The notes under the pieces are model-generated. The model was not told the DNA's origin. It did not search any database and saw nothing but the letters and a program-made list of their open reading frames with translations. Both the position numbers and the translations under genes were made by a program. A DNA stretch of 64,000 nt from Blastocladiella emersonii ATCC 22665 (Eukaryota > Blastocladiomycota > Blastocladiomycetes > Blastocladiales > Blastocladiaceae), in the NCBI GenBank assembly GCA_025594325.1, contig JANHCV010000001.1, positions 1,922,001 through 1,986,000 of the forward strand. Direction: 5' to 3'. Shown here piece after piece: positions 1 through 10,029 of this stretch. Position 1 is the stretch's first letter, and every line of letters starts with the position of its first letter.

Positions 1-1
1 C

Positions 2-334
2 GACGCCGCCCAGCTGCGCATCGCGGTCCGCGACGCCCTGCGCGCGCTCGCCCACGGCGCACCGCTCCCCGCCGAGATTGCTTCGGGGGATGCGGCCGTC
101 GCGGAGCCCTCGCCGTCCGCCGCCGATACCCCGATCCCGACGCCCAGCATCAACCTCGACGACTGGGTCCACGAGTTTGTCCGCGCGGGCCCCGCCGAGC
201 TCCACGGCGTCGCCGCGTACATGGGCGGCGTCGCGGCCCAGGAGGCCATCAAGCTGATCACGTCCCAGTACCTCCCCATGGCCGGCACATACGTCTACAA
301 CGCTATTGCCAGCCAGTCGTCGGTCATTGCTTGA
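2..334 (+). CDS. ULA1: NEDD8-activating enzyme E1 regulatory subunit, C-terminal end (partial)
   Basis: This is the last 110 residues of a protein whose start lies left of the window; the frame is open from base 2 to a TGA at 332-334. The tail contains the run ELHGVAAYMGGVAAQEAIKLI followed by TSQYLPMAGTYVYN, which is the signature C-terminal adenylation-fold segment of APP-BP1/NAE1/Ula1. In the family this subunit pairs with Uba3 to form the E1 that adenylates NEDD8/Rub1 for cullin modification. The catalytic cysteine is on Uba3, so none is expected here. A low-complexity Ser/Pro/Ala loop sits before the final motif. The assignment rests on the terminal motif only, but that motif is distinctive against Uba1 or Aos1. 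Confidence 0.85.
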   Translation, partial: DAAQLRIAVRDALRALAHGAPLPAEIASGDAAVAEPSPSAADTPIPTPSINLDDWVHEFVRAGPAELHGVAAYMGGVAAQEAIKLITSQYLPMAGTYVYNAIASQSSVIA

Positions 335-497
335 GGTCGGTGCGGTCGCGCGTGTGTACAGTGTGGAAGGCGGGAACGGACGATGATATCCAAAGCGGTT
401 TTTTCTTCATGACACACAAACGGGACAGGAGCGGGAGGGGTATGTGCAAGAGTTTTGGGTGTGAGGGTAGGGTGTGTGCATGCAGAAGGTGAAGCGA

Positions 498-3400
498 CTA
501 CGCGTCCGCGTCGCTGTCCGAGTCCTCGACGTCGACCACCTCGCTCGCGGCGGGGCGGACGTGCTCGAACGGCTTGGGCTTGATCGTCTGGGCGACCGGG
601 ACCGGCTCAGCGGACACGGGCACGGGCACGGCGGCGGCGGCGGGCTCGGCGACGGGCAGCGTGGATGGCCGGCGGACCTTGGGCACCACGGGCTCCTCGG
701 GCGGCGTTGCGCTTGCACTCGCGCTCGCGTCCTCGGCCTGCTCCTCCTCTTCCTCCTGCTCGTCCTCGTCCTCGTCCTCGTCCTCGGACACGTCGACACA
801 CACAACCTCCGGGTGCGGGCGCGACGGCGGGATCGACGCGAGCAGCCGCATGTCCGCGATGGCGCGCGGCGGGAGCGCCGTGGGCGACGCGAGCGGGCCG
901 ACGCCGTGGGTGCGGATCGCCGACGGGGACGCGGGCGGCGACGTGGTCACGACGAAGGGGCGGCGGGCGGGCGAGGCGGGTTTCTGCACCTCGAACTGGC
1001 GTGGCGGCGACGGCGCTGGCGCGGGAGCAGGGGCGGGTGGCGGCGAGGGCGGCCGTGGGTCGAGATCCATGGGGACGGGTTCCGCGGCTTCGGCCTCGTC
1101 CTCGTCTTCACTCACCACGACCGTCTCGCCGACGTCGAGCGCGAGATCCTCGCGCGGCGACGACGGGACGGCGAGTGCGGGCGCGCGCTGGCGACTCGGG
1201 GACGCCATACCGTGGTCGCCCGCGGCCGCCGGGGACGCGACGGGCCCAGCCGCGTCGCCGAGCACCATGACCTCGGGCGACTGCGGCTGCGGCTGCGGCG
1301 GCGGCGAGTGGCGCCACGCGAACGTCGGCGTGCACTCGTAGATCTCGGCGTCCTCGTCCTTGAGGCTAGCGAGGGACCGGGCGCGGGACGGCGCGGTGAC
1401 GGTGCGCAGCGGCGGCGGGGGCAGGGACGCGTGGCGCCGCTCCTGCTGCTGCTGCTGCTGCTTGGTGTCGTCGTCAGCGACGCCGGTACCGGCCGCGTCC
1501 GGGTGCGCCTCCCAGAAGCTGCGCTTCGGGCAGTGCTCGGTGCGGTGGCCGAACACGATGCACCGGTCACACCGGTGCTGGGTCTCGGACGGGCACCGGT
1601 ACGTGGCGTGGGCGTCGACGGCGAGGCAGTTGCCGCACACCTCGTGCGTCTGCGCGTGGCGGTTCTTGGGCGGCAGCGCGGGGCGCATCGACGTTAGCGC
1701 GTTGCCCCCTACCGCGGGCGTCGCGGGAGCCGAGGGGCGCGGCGGGAGCGCGGAAGATGCGCGGGTCGCGTCCTTGACGGCGTCGCGCACCGTCTCCTCG
1801 ATCATGTCGCGCACCGAGTCCTTGACAGCGTCGTGGACCGTGTCTTTGACCGTCTCGCGCACGGTATCGCGGACCGCGTCGCGCACCGTGTCCTTGACGA
1901 CGTCGCGCATCGCGTCCTGGATCCACGCGAGCACGCGGTCGGTCGTCTTGCTGATGATATCGCGGCGCACGTCCTCGAGGTCGTCCATGACCTTGCGCGT
2001 CGTCGCCGAGTGCATGGCGCGGTGCAGGTCGAGCACGCGCCGCTCGTCGGCCTTGAGCTGGTCGAGCACCGTGGTCGCCGCCTCGGACACGGCGCCGTGC
2101 GTCGCCGACAGCAGGTCCTCGCGGTCCGGCAGCGCCTTGATCGACCGCGCGAGCGCCGCGTTCATCGCGTCGATCCCGCGCACCACCGCCGCCCGGTACC
2201 CCTGCACCTCCGCGTGCAGGTTGTGCATCTTCTCGGGCAGCTGCTGCGATCCGAGACTCGTCACGCGGTCCTCGATGCTCTTGAGCGCCGTCTTGAGGTC
2301 CGCCAGCGTCACTGGCGGCGGCGCGTCCAGCGACGGCCGCAGCGTGCGGCTCGACCACGCCGCATCGCCGTCGCTCCCAGCGGGCGCCGCTAGTGTGACG
2401 CCGAGCGCCTGGCCGAGCTGGCGGAAGTGGTCGAGGACCTCGCGGTGCAGCGCGTCGATCACGGGCGCGGGCGCGGGCGCGGGCGACGGCGGGGGCGGAA
2501 GCGAGCGGGTTGACGCCGACTTGGAGTTGCGGCCCGACGACCCGGGCGCGTCGTAGTTGGACATGGACGAGAACAAGTTCTGGCCTGACATCGAGCCGGT
2601 GCGCGGCCGGTCGCGGTTCTGGTTACTGGGCCCGTCACCCGGCCGAGACGAGGAAGGCGCCGATGAGCGGTAGTAGTCGCCGCCGGACGTGGAGCCACTG
2701 CGCGACGGTGGAAGCGGGGGCGGTGGCGGGGGAGGTCTTCGGTTGCGGTCGGACTCGCGGGAATCTACGAGTTGCGTGAACGGAGGTGAGTGTGGTGCGG
2801 GTGCGGGTGCGGATACGCGTCAAAGCGGCGAGGCGCGGCGGACCTGGTCGGTACTGGTTCTTGCCTTGGCTCGGGTACGCCGAGTCTGCGCGAGCGTAGT
2901 TAGGCGACGCAAACGGCGGCGGGTAGGACGAGGACGACGACGACGGTGGCGGCTGCGGCGACCCGCGCCGGCTCAACGACTCGCGCGGCGTGCGGCTCTC
3001 GCGCGACCGCACGGCGCCGGGTTCATCGTCATCACGGGCACGATCACGGCTGCGACCGCGGTCCCGCTCACTCGGCGGAAGCGCCGGCGTTCTCACGTAG
3101 GTCGAAGTGGCCTCGGCGGCCGCGGGCCGCTCCTGGCTCAGCTTGCCCGCAAGCTGCAAGATCCCGGCAATGCTGGCATCGGTGCGCGGGTCCGTGGACG
3201 GCCACTGCGCCGTCGGCGCCGTAGGCGGGGGAGGAGGTAGGCTGGGAACGCGAAGCGGTGGTCGCGCCGTTGTTGCCGATGAGGGAGGGACAGGGGCGGG
3301 GTTGGTGGTGGTGTATGGGCGAGGCGCGGCGGCAGCGGCGGCAGCGCCGAAACCGTTGGCAACCGGCGGGGGAGGGGGAAGCGGCGGAAGCTGGCTGGAC

Positions 3401-3949
3401 GATGAAGCAACGAAGGCCGATGCTGAGGGAGTATCTGTTAGAGTTCAACTTAGCAACACGAGCGACAAGGTGGCGAAGCGTACGTGGTGCAGGAAGGAAG
3501 GAGAGCTCTGGTGGTGCCGGAGGAACAAGCGAGGTCGGAGCAGCCGATGCCGATGCGAGCGCCGGGACATGGGCGAACCCGCTCGCGAGATCAGGAAGCC
3601 GTCCATTGACTTGAGGCGGGACAGGCACGATCGGCGCCTGGCTTCGTGCCGCCGGCGCAGCAGGTGGTGGCGGGAGCGACGAGCTCGGAGCGCTCGGGGG
3701 TGCGGGAGCGGGCGGTGCGGGCTGCTCAGCGACTGGCGCGCGCTTCGGCGACGACGACATGTCAACGTCAATGACCTCGAGTTTCGCGGCCTTGGGGGCC
3801 GGCTGAGCGCTCCCACCCGGCGGCTCAGTTGCGGGCCGCTTGTTGGTCGCGGTGGTGGCAGCGGCCGCCTGGGTGCGAGACGGCCCATTGTTCGGGGCGG
3901 TCACGACGCCCGTGAGCCAGCTGGCAAAGGCGGCCGGATTCGAGTTCAT
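498..3949 (-). CDS. Zinc-knuckle protein with repeated SUMO-interaction-like motifs
   Basis: The three-exon model is complement(498..2764, 2844..3434, 3484..3949), 1107 residues. Both introns keep the frame: 3435..3483 has GTACG and a TCTAACAG acceptor, and 2765..2843 has a weaker GTCCG donor. Around residues 725-765 are two Cys/His clusters; the second, CDRCIVFGHRTEHC, is a perfect CX2CX4HX4C zinc knuckle and the first is a CX2CX5HX4C variant. Around residues 640-680 a V-R/K-D-x unit repeats about ten times, giving an amphipathic helix. Hydrophobic patches followed by acidic or serine runs (EVIDVDMSSS near residue 58, VVCVDVSEDEDEDE and EVVDVEDSDSDAD near the C-terminus) resemble SUMO-interaction motifs. 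They occur in the first and last exons, which supports one gene. Most of the rest is Pro/Ala/Ser-rich and disordered. A nucleic-acid or SUMO-related scaffold is an inference; I recognise no named orthologue. Confidence 0.6.
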
Positions 3950-4196
3950 GGTGTCGGTTGCCGTGGCCGAGCCGAATGCATGGGGTAACGAGATCGATTT
4001 GCAGCAAGTTGCGCTGCTGGCCGCAGCGGTTTTGCACGGCGGGGAGCCGAGTGGAGCGAGAGCAACGCCAGGGGAACGACAGAGCGCCCAGCGACGCGGA
4101 CACGCGAGGGCATGTGAAATGACAATCGCGCTTCGGGGCAAGCCCTCGACGACGGGCGGCCGCAGGTGCTGTATCCGAGGAGCTGCTTTCGGACGT

Positions 4197-4590
4197 TGTA
4201 GGAACGGCGGCATCCGTAACACCGCCAACGCCGACCCTATCCGCCGTCCTCGCCATCTGCGACGCGGCGCCGCTTGGCGAGCTGCAGGCGTGCATCGACT
4301 CCAACGAGCTCGCCGCTCACGCGCACCCAGTACGATGCGTGGAAGCACACCTGGCCCATGTACTGGCGTGAGAGCGCGGCGCGGCGCGACCCGCTCACGG
4401 CCGCCGAGCACGCCGTGTACGCTGACCTGATGCGCTCGCTGCTCCCGCTCGCTTCCGCCGCCGACGATCAGGGCGCGGAACCAACATTAGCCTTATCGTC
4501 TCCGTCACCTTCTTCGCGCTGCTCCGGCGCCGGACTCGCGTACCAGCCCGGGACCAAGACGGTCGACGCGCCACCCACGGGTACGACCGC
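4197..4590 (+). pseudogene. Truncated relic of the TAD3/ADAT3 gene
   Basis: This segment encodes LTRTQYDAWKHTWPMYWRES and on through the DLMRSLLPLASAADDQGAEP stretch, matching the middle of the TAD3 gene at about 9430-9800 almost residue for residue but on the opposite strand. Relative to that gene it lacks about 40 bp, removing the VVPRRVAVSRWPP segment, and it diverges after the AYQPGTK block before reaching the deaminase motifs. With neither start nor catalytic domain it cannot make a working enzyme. It lies between the 5' end of the zinc-knuckle gene and the 3' end of the first nuclease gene. It is best explained as a partial inverted duplication, or as the residue of a rearrangement. Confidence 0.75.
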
Positions 4591-4823
4591 GACCATCGTC
4601 AACTCAATCCGGGAAAGCGCGCGTGGGCGCCCTGAGCAACCCGTTTACAAGCACGACACTCACGGCAAGTTTTCTCCCCTAAACCGTTCTGATCCCTGAT
4701 GCTGATGTGATGTGATTTAAGTCAAGTACGAGATGCATTCACGCCACACACACAATTCGGGCCCCGCAACGGCAGGCCCATCCACATGTTGCCCTCGAAC
4801 TGGGTTGCTGCGACGAACGCAGC

Positions 4824-6200
4824 TTAACCGAGGAGCTTGTTGAGCATGGCCGCGAGGCGGTGGCCGCCCTTAATGACCTGCGAGTTGATCACGTTCTTGA
4901 CGGCCAGGTAGTAGGCGTCGCCAACCTCGCCGCCCTTCTTGAAGTCGTGGGCGAACACCTCGGCGCAGACGAGGTTGTCCGACTCCTGGGCCCAGGTGAG
5001 GACGCACTTCTGGATCGTCTCGAGGTCCTTGCCGCTGGTCGTCGACGCGCACGCGAGACCGGCGATCTTGAAGGTGTCGACCTTGGCGCGGAGGAGCGCG
5101 GCAACCCACTCGGCCTGCGAGCCGCCAAAGTCCTCGGTGATGATCTTGCGCACGAGGCCAGTGTCCCAGGCCGAGTGCATGTTCGACTTCTTGCCGGCCA
5201 GGGTCACGTCAACACCGTTGCCGCCGCGCTCGTAGCCCGAGGCGTGGAGGGGCTGGGCAACGTCGCCGATGAAGTGGGTCAGGAACGCGAGCGCCTCGCC
5301 CTTGACGGTGATGTTGATCTGAGGCAGGACGACGTCGACGGTGGGCTTGGGGGCGGCGGAGGTCGTGGTCGAGGTGGTGGTGGTCGAGGTGGTCGAGGTC
5401 GACGACGACGAAGCAGCGGCCGACGTGGTCGAGGTCGAGGTCGAGGTCGAGGCCGACGAAGACGAGGCCGAGGCAGTCTCGGTGGCCGTAGCCGAGGCGG
5501 AGCCAGTCGCGGTGGCCGTGGCGGTAGCCGAGGCGGTGCCGGTCGAGACGACGGCGGTCGACGAGGTGCCGTAGCCGGCGCCAGCCGTCGACGAGGCGGT
5601 CTCGGTAGCGGTCGAGGCCGACGACGAGGTGCGGATGATGGGGTTGCCGCACTTGTCGAGGACGGGCTTGCGGCCGTACGCGACGCTACGCTTCTGCAGG
5701 TCGGAGCTGAGGATCCAGGCGGCCTTGGCGATGCCCGTCACGGCGCACTCGCCCTTGTCACCGCAGTCGGTGGGCCAGTTGACGACGCCGCACTTGCCGT
5801 TGATGGGATCGTCGTGCAAGTCGATGAAATGGTAGTCTCCCGTCTTTTGCCCCATTTTAATGGTAGTGGTGGTGGTCGTGGTGATGTTGGCGGTGGGGAG
5901 TGTGGGGTGGGGGGAGAGAGGGAAGTGTGGGTGAGTACAGAAGTCGCCGAGCACGGACAGCAACAGAGATCGACGGCGTACCTCCTTGCGGGTCGACTTC
6001 TTGACGCGGTCGGGCCAGGTGGCGGCGTCCTCGAGCGACTTGAAGTCGTACGACTTGAGGAGCGTGTCGACGGTGGCCTTGGCGCGGGGGTTGAGCAGCG
6101 CGTAGCCGATCGAGGCGACGGCCTCGTGGCCCTCGTTGCCCCAGGCGTTGGCCGTGGAGGCGAGCAGCGCGACGAGCGTGATGAGCTGGATGATCTGCAT
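4824..6200 (-). CDS. Secreted S1/P1-type nuclease with a Ser/Thr-rich insert
   Basis: The model is complement(4824..5843, 5982..6200), 412 residues, with a 138-nt intron (GTACGCC...GCAAAAG). The intron is a multiple of three, so the frame stays open through it. A signal peptide of about 19 residues ends at ANA, and the mature protein starts WGNEGH, which supplies the N-terminal Trp and His zinc ligands of the family. Further ligands are in TWPD, YHFID, THFIGDVAQPLHASG and MHSAWD. The family hydrolyses single-stranded DNA/RNA and 3'-nucleotides outside the cell or in vacuoles, using three zinc ions. Unusually, a Ser/Thr/Ala tract of about 100 residues (roughly 137-240) is inserted between the CAVTGIAKAAW segment and the central zinc-binding helix; its neighbour at 6933-7790 lacks it. 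The tract is probably an O-glycosylated loop. Confidence 0.88.
   Translation of the reverse strand: MQIIQLITLVALLASTANAWGNEGHEAVASIGYALLNPRAKATVDTLLKSYDFKSLEDAATWPDRVKKSTRKEVRRRSLLLSVLGDFCTHPHFPLSPHPTLPTANITTTTTTTIKMGQKTGDYHFIDLHDDPINGKCGVVNWPTDCGDKGECAVTGIAKAAWILSSDLQKRSVAYGRKPVLDKCGNPIIRTSSSASTATETASSTAGAGYGTSSTAVVSTGTASATATATATGSASATATETASASSSSASTSTSTSTTSAAASSSSTSTTSTTTTSTTTSAAPKPTVDVVLPQINITVKGEALAFLTHFIGDVAQPLHASGYERGGNGVDVTLAGKKSNMHSAWDTGLVRKIITEDFGGSQAEWVAALLRAKVDTFKIAGLACASTTSGKDLETIQKCVLTWAQESDNLVCAEVFAHDFKKGGEVGDAYYLAVKNVINSQVIKGGHRLAAMLNKLLG
5844..5981 (-). other. Intron of the first S1/P1 nuclease gene
   Basis: The donor GTACGCC directly follows the AAG-GAG codons, and the acceptor GCAAAAG precedes ACG-GGA-GAC-TAC-CAT. 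Removal joins RKE to TGDYHFID, placing the His ligand at the usual distance from TWPD. The intron is pyrimidine-rich and 138 nt long, which is a multiple of three, so an unspliced message would remain open and encode a His/Pro/Thr-rich insertion. Confidence 0.75.
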
Positions 6201-6932
6201 GGTCGTCTATAGTCTAATAAGTTGGACGCGGCGGACGGGAGCAGAGAGCGAGGGACGCGGGGCGCAGCGAGGTTTAAGTACGCTCAAACTCGGCTGGCCG
6301 GCCGCGACATCATAGTCGGAACTTTCAGGGATGCACACGAACATGAAACGTGCCGCCGCCGCCGCCGCCGCCGCCGTCGCAAACGTTTGGTGCTTCGTGA
6401 GCGAAGCGTGAGCGTGTGGTCAGCATGGCCATCGCCGTCGTCGCCTCGCCACCGTGGCAGCTCTTGTAGCCCGACGACCACGCGCGCATGCCCGCGCGGC
6501 ATGTTTCTTCAAGGTGAAGGCCGAGAATTCGGCGGCGGCACAGCAGCATCAGAGCAACTGTTGATCCAGCTGTTGATCCGAGGCGCTGGACCACATGGGC
6601 CCGTGTTCGCGAGTCGTGCGGGACTTGAAACAGCTTGTATCGCTCCGGCGCGCTCCGACGCGTCCCGAGTCGCGGCCGAACTTCATCATCATCACGATCA
6701 CTGCCGAGCTTTTCGCGAGAGAGGAATCAACGTTAAGCTCACGCGTCAAGGAGTCTTTCATTCACAAGGAGCGAGCGCAGGGGTGAGCGAGAGTTGAGCA
6801 AAGCCGAGCCGACGCGTCGCGTCGACCGTAGTTTATTGACTAGGAGGGGGAGGGAAGCGCACACGCCAGCACATCACGCAATATGAGACAAGTTTGGAGA
6901 GGAAGAAGAGATGAGAAAGGGGGAGAGGATGC
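6201..6932. other. Spacer between the two nuclease genes
   Basis: I see no convincing gene here. The stretch holds the upstream region of the first nuclease, with an AT-rich TTTAAG stretch at 6271-6277 about 70 bp from its start codon, and a (CCG)n microsatellite near 6352-6378. It also includes the 3' flank of the second nuclease. Small open frames on both strands have no family features. Confidence 0.5.
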
Positions 6933-7790
6933 TTAGTTGCCGCCAAAGATCTTGGTGAGGATGGCCGCAAGGCGGAGGCCGCCCTTGAGGACCTGGGCGT
7001 TGACGATGTCCTTGTTGGCCTTGTAGTACGCGCCGTTGGTCTGGTCGCCGGCCTGGAGGCCGTTGCGGTAGACGGCCGAGCACACGAGGGCCTCGCTGTT
7101 CTTGGCCCACGACTCGGCGCACGCCGTCACCTTGGCCGTGTTGGCGGGGTCGGCCGAGGCGCCGCACTCGGCCATGGTGTCGGCGGGCGGCGACTTGGCG
7201 AGGAGGGCGTCGACCCACTGGTCGGCCGAGCCGCCAAAGTCGTCGGACTGGATCTGGCGGATGAGCGTCGAGTCCCAGAGGCTGTGCAGGTTGACGGTCT
7301 TCTTGGCGAACTTGACCTTGATGTTGTTGGACCCGCGCTCGTAGCCCGAGGCGTGGAGCGGCTGCGCAATGTCGCCGACAAAGTGCACGAGGAAGGCGAG
7401 GGCCTTGCCGGCGTCCGGGCCCGACTTGGTGGAGCTGAGGATCTTGGCCGAGGCGGCGATGGCCGTGACGACACAGTTGCCGTCCTGGCAGTCGGTCGGG
7501 AGCGTCGTGGTGCGACCGCAGTTGCCGGGCGAGTCGTCGTAGTCCACGTAGTGCCACGGCGCGTTGTCGGGGGTCTTGTTGCGGTCGGGCCAGGTGGCCG
7601 CGTCCTCGATGGACGAGATGACGGAGCTCGACTTGATCAGGGCGTCGACACCGGCCTTGGCGCGCGGCGTGAGGTTGGCGTAGGCGATCGACGCGACGGC
7701 CTCGTGGCCCTCCACGCCCCACGCGTTAGCCGAGTTGGCGAGCGCGAGGAAGGCGAAGACGGTGAGGAGGAGGGTCGAGGTGTTGGTCAT
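6933..7790 (-). CDS. Secreted S1/P1-type nuclease
   Basis: This is a single exon of 285 residues. A signal peptide of about 23 residues (MTNTSTLLLTVFAFLALANS then ANA) is followed by mature WGVEGHEAVASIAY. The zinc-binding pattern is complete: N-terminal Trp and His of WGVEGH, TWPD, WHYVDY, the HFVGDIAQPLHASGYERG helix with two His and one Asp, and LHSLWD. Cysteines are spaced as expected for disulfides. Length is normal for the family. It is a tandem paralogue of the gene at 4824-6200, in the same orientation 730 bp away, and the two share the -GHEAVASI- and C-terminal VLKGGLRLAAIL-type segments. The role is extracellular nucleic acid degradation and phosphate scavenging, inferred from the family. 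Confidence 0.92.
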   Translation of the reverse strand: MTNTSTLLLTVFAFLALANSANAWGVEGHEAVASIAYANLTPRAKAGVDALIKSSSVISSIEDAATWPDRNKTPDNAPWHYVDYDDSPGNCGRTTTLPTDCQDGNCVVTAIAASAKILSSTKSGPDAGKALAFLVHFVGDIAQPLHASGYERGSNNIKVKFAKKTVNLHSLWDSTLIRQIQSDDFGGSADQWVDALLAKSPPADTMAECGASADPANTAKVTACAESWAKNSEALVCSAVYRNGLQAGDQTNGAYYKANKDIVNAQVLKGGLRLAAILTKIFGGN

Positions 7791-7858
7791 GGTCGTCGAC
7801 GTCTAGGGGGGATCTAGGGTGATGGAGGTCACGGCCGAGGCGCGGGGGACGCGCTTCT

Positions 7859-7865
7859 CTTTATA
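7859..7865 (-). promoter_or_regulatory. TATA box of the second nuclease gene
   Basis: TATAAAG on the minus strand lies about 70 bp upstream of the ATG at 7790, a normal distance for a TATA-driven fungal gene with a short leader. Confidence 0.6.
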
Positions 7866-8994
7866 CTCCCAGACCCCCGCTGTTGCGAGATGTACGCGGG
7901 TCCTCGTCGCGCGCGCGAGCGGGGGTCGCGTCGGAAGAAACCGGTCGTTGGATACGGGGTCGGCCGTGGCGAAGCGACGCAGCTCGCGCGCGAGTTTTGC
8001 ACCCTTGTGACCGGCCGATCGGCCTTTGCGGCGCCCGTCCACGCGGACACGCGCGCGCGAACTGGGGTCCCTACGTTTTCACAGCAGCGTGCACGCATGG
8101 ACGTTTCACTCGTCCCGTACTTCTCCGACTTACAAGCAACCTTCGTGGTCGAGACTTGTCAACAGCAAGCAGTCGCTTCCGAGCCTCCGAGCCTCGACTT
8201 GGCCGAGTGGGTCGGCCGCGGCGCGCGGCTCGCTGGCGAGGTTCAGCGACGAGCCCGTCATCCTCGCGCTGTTCGTGACCACGGCCGAGGGATCGCCCGC
8301 AGCGCAGGCTTTGCAGGACGCAGCGACCTCGGTGAGGGATTCATGGGACTCGGCGGCTTCACACGTGTCAGCCGCCGCTGCATCCGCTCCCTGCAGGAGA
8401 CGCGCGCGAGTGCTCGAGCACTATGGCTCCCCCGCATCACGAGGCTGAATATTCCACCAATGAAGTGCGCAGACGGCTAAACCACGTGTGTTGTTCAGTT
8501 TTGGGGATCGGCGCGAACAACACGTTCGTGATGAGGACCGTGATCCCGCCGCACGTGGTCGCGTCGGCGGCCCCACCCGCTCTGTTCCGCATGTGTGACC
8601 ACCGGCGCGTCGTTGGCGCGTTGTGGCGCAGCGCTATGGCGCGACAGGGAGGTTGCTGCAACTTGTCGCAACGCGTCCAGTCCTCGCTGCCGCACCTTGC
8701 TGGGCCAGCTCGTCGTCGCTGTCCGCCTGGGCGCGCCTGACTCATCAATCTCCACCTACCCCTACCGTGCTCGGCTGAGAGAGCATTGCGCACAAGCGTC
8801 GGTCCCGATCGAGGCAGTAGGGCCCAAACTCTTTCCTTGAGCCGACGCGAGGCCGCGGACGTGCCCGCGATAAGGACTGGAGTCCAGTCGGCGACCGCGC
8901 GAATCTCAGAATCCCTCGCGGACCGTTCGTTTCCGTTCATCAGCAAGCGCACGAGAGTTTATGCAACGATGAAATGGGCAGCACTGAGAACGAA
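7866..8994. other. Intergenic, no gene recognised
   Basis: This stretch lies between the promoter of the second nuclease and the 3' end of TAD3. Several overlapping frames of 100-200 codons exist on both strands, but none shows domain features, and all are typical of GC-rich noncoding DNA. One TGTGGCGCA motif is at 8622-8630. Confidence 0.4.
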
Positions 8995-10029
8995 CTAGTA
9001 GTGGTGATTCTCGCGAACCCCGAATGCGGCCTCGACGGCGTCCGCCTCGCAGTTCCGCCACGCGAGGAACTTGTGGTTGAGCGCGCGCTCCGTGTGCACC
9101 TTGATGAGCGAGCCCATGCCGCCCGTCGCGGGGGACGCGACGCCGTACACGACGCCGTCGACGCGCGAATGCAGCAGCGCCATGCTGCACATGATGCACG
9201 GCTCGTGCGTCAGCACCATGACGAGCCCCGCGCACAGGTACGCGGCGTCGGCGGCCTTGCGCTTCTTGGCCGTGGTCGACGTTGGGCTGGACTCGACGAG
9301 AGCGGCGCCGCGCGCGCGGTCGGCCGCGGCGACGGCCTCGATCAGGTTCAGCGCCGTGTGCTGCAGCGGGTGGCCCGTCGCGTGCCGCGTGTCGTGCGCG
9401 CGCGCGACGACCGACTTGGTCCCGGGCTGGTACGCGAGTCCGGCGCCGCAGAAGCGCGAAGATGGTGGTTCCGCGCCCTGATCGTCGGCGGCGGAAGCGA
9501 GCGGGAGCAGCGAGCGCATCAGGTCAGCGTACACGGCGTGCTCGGCGGCCGTGAGCGGGTCGCGCCGCGCCGCGCTCTCACGCCAGTACATGGGCCAGGT
9601 GTGCTTCCACGCGTCGTACTGGGTGCGCGTGAGCGGCGGCCACCGCGACACGGCGACGCGGCGAGGGACGACGACAGCGGCGAGCTCGTTGGTGTCGATG
9701 CACGCCTGCAGCTCGTCGAGCGGCGCCGCGTCGCAGATGGCGAGGACGACGGACAGCGTCGGGGTTGGTGGTACCGTTGACGCTGTCGTTCCTTCTGTCG
9801 TGGTAGAATCTGACTCACGAGCAGCATCCGCGGTCGTCTGCTGTGGCGCCTCGGTGCTCACGACCGGATCCTCGCGGCGGATGCGCTTGAGGTGGCTCAG
9901 CTCCTTGAGCGAGAAACGCTTGTCGAAGACGGCGAGTACGCGCTTGGTGTGGACCGGTTCGATGTCCGCGACCCACACGTCGGCGGTCTCGAGCTCGCGC
10001 GTCTCCTCGGCCGACAAGATGAACTCCAT
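8995..10029 (-). CDS. TAD3: tRNA-specific adenosine-34 deaminase subunit Tad3/ADAT3
   Basis: The C-terminal half is a cytidine/deoxycytidylate deaminase fold. HTALNLIEAVA gives the zinc-ligand His, EPCIMCSMALLHSR gives the PCxxC ligands, and GGMGSLIKVHTERALNHKF is the Tad3-typical tail. Tad3 is the structural partner of Tad2; together they convert A34 to inosine in several tRNAs. In the family Tad3 usually carries Val where the catalytic Glu would be; here the motif after His is TAL, so the subunit is probably also non-catalytic. The start at 10029 (MEFILSAEETREL) gives 344 residues. The frame stays open upstream to about 10380, but that part does not look protein-like. A fragment of this gene is repeated inverted at 4197-4590. 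Confidence 0.85.
   Translation of the reverse strand: MEFILSAEETRELETADVWVADIEPVHTKRVLAVFDKRFSLKELSHLKRIRREDPVVSTEAPQQTTADAARESDSTTTEGTTASTVPPTPTLSVVLAICDAAPLDELQACIDTNELAAVVVPRRVAVSRWPPLTRTQYDAWKHTWPMYWRESAARRDPLTAAEHAVYADLMRSLLPLASAADDQGAEPPSSRFCGAGLAYQPGTKSVVARAHDTRHATGHPLQHTALNLIEAVAAADRARGAALVESSPTSTTAKKRKAADAAYLCAGLVMVLTHEPCIMCSMALLHSRVDGVVYGVASPATGGMGSLIKVHTERALNHKFLAWRNCEADAVEAAFGVRENHHY

Noticed and set aside
8026-8448. Possible small gene in the nuclease-TAD3 gap
   Set aside because: A few protein-like words, but no start context, no consistent frame and no family motif.
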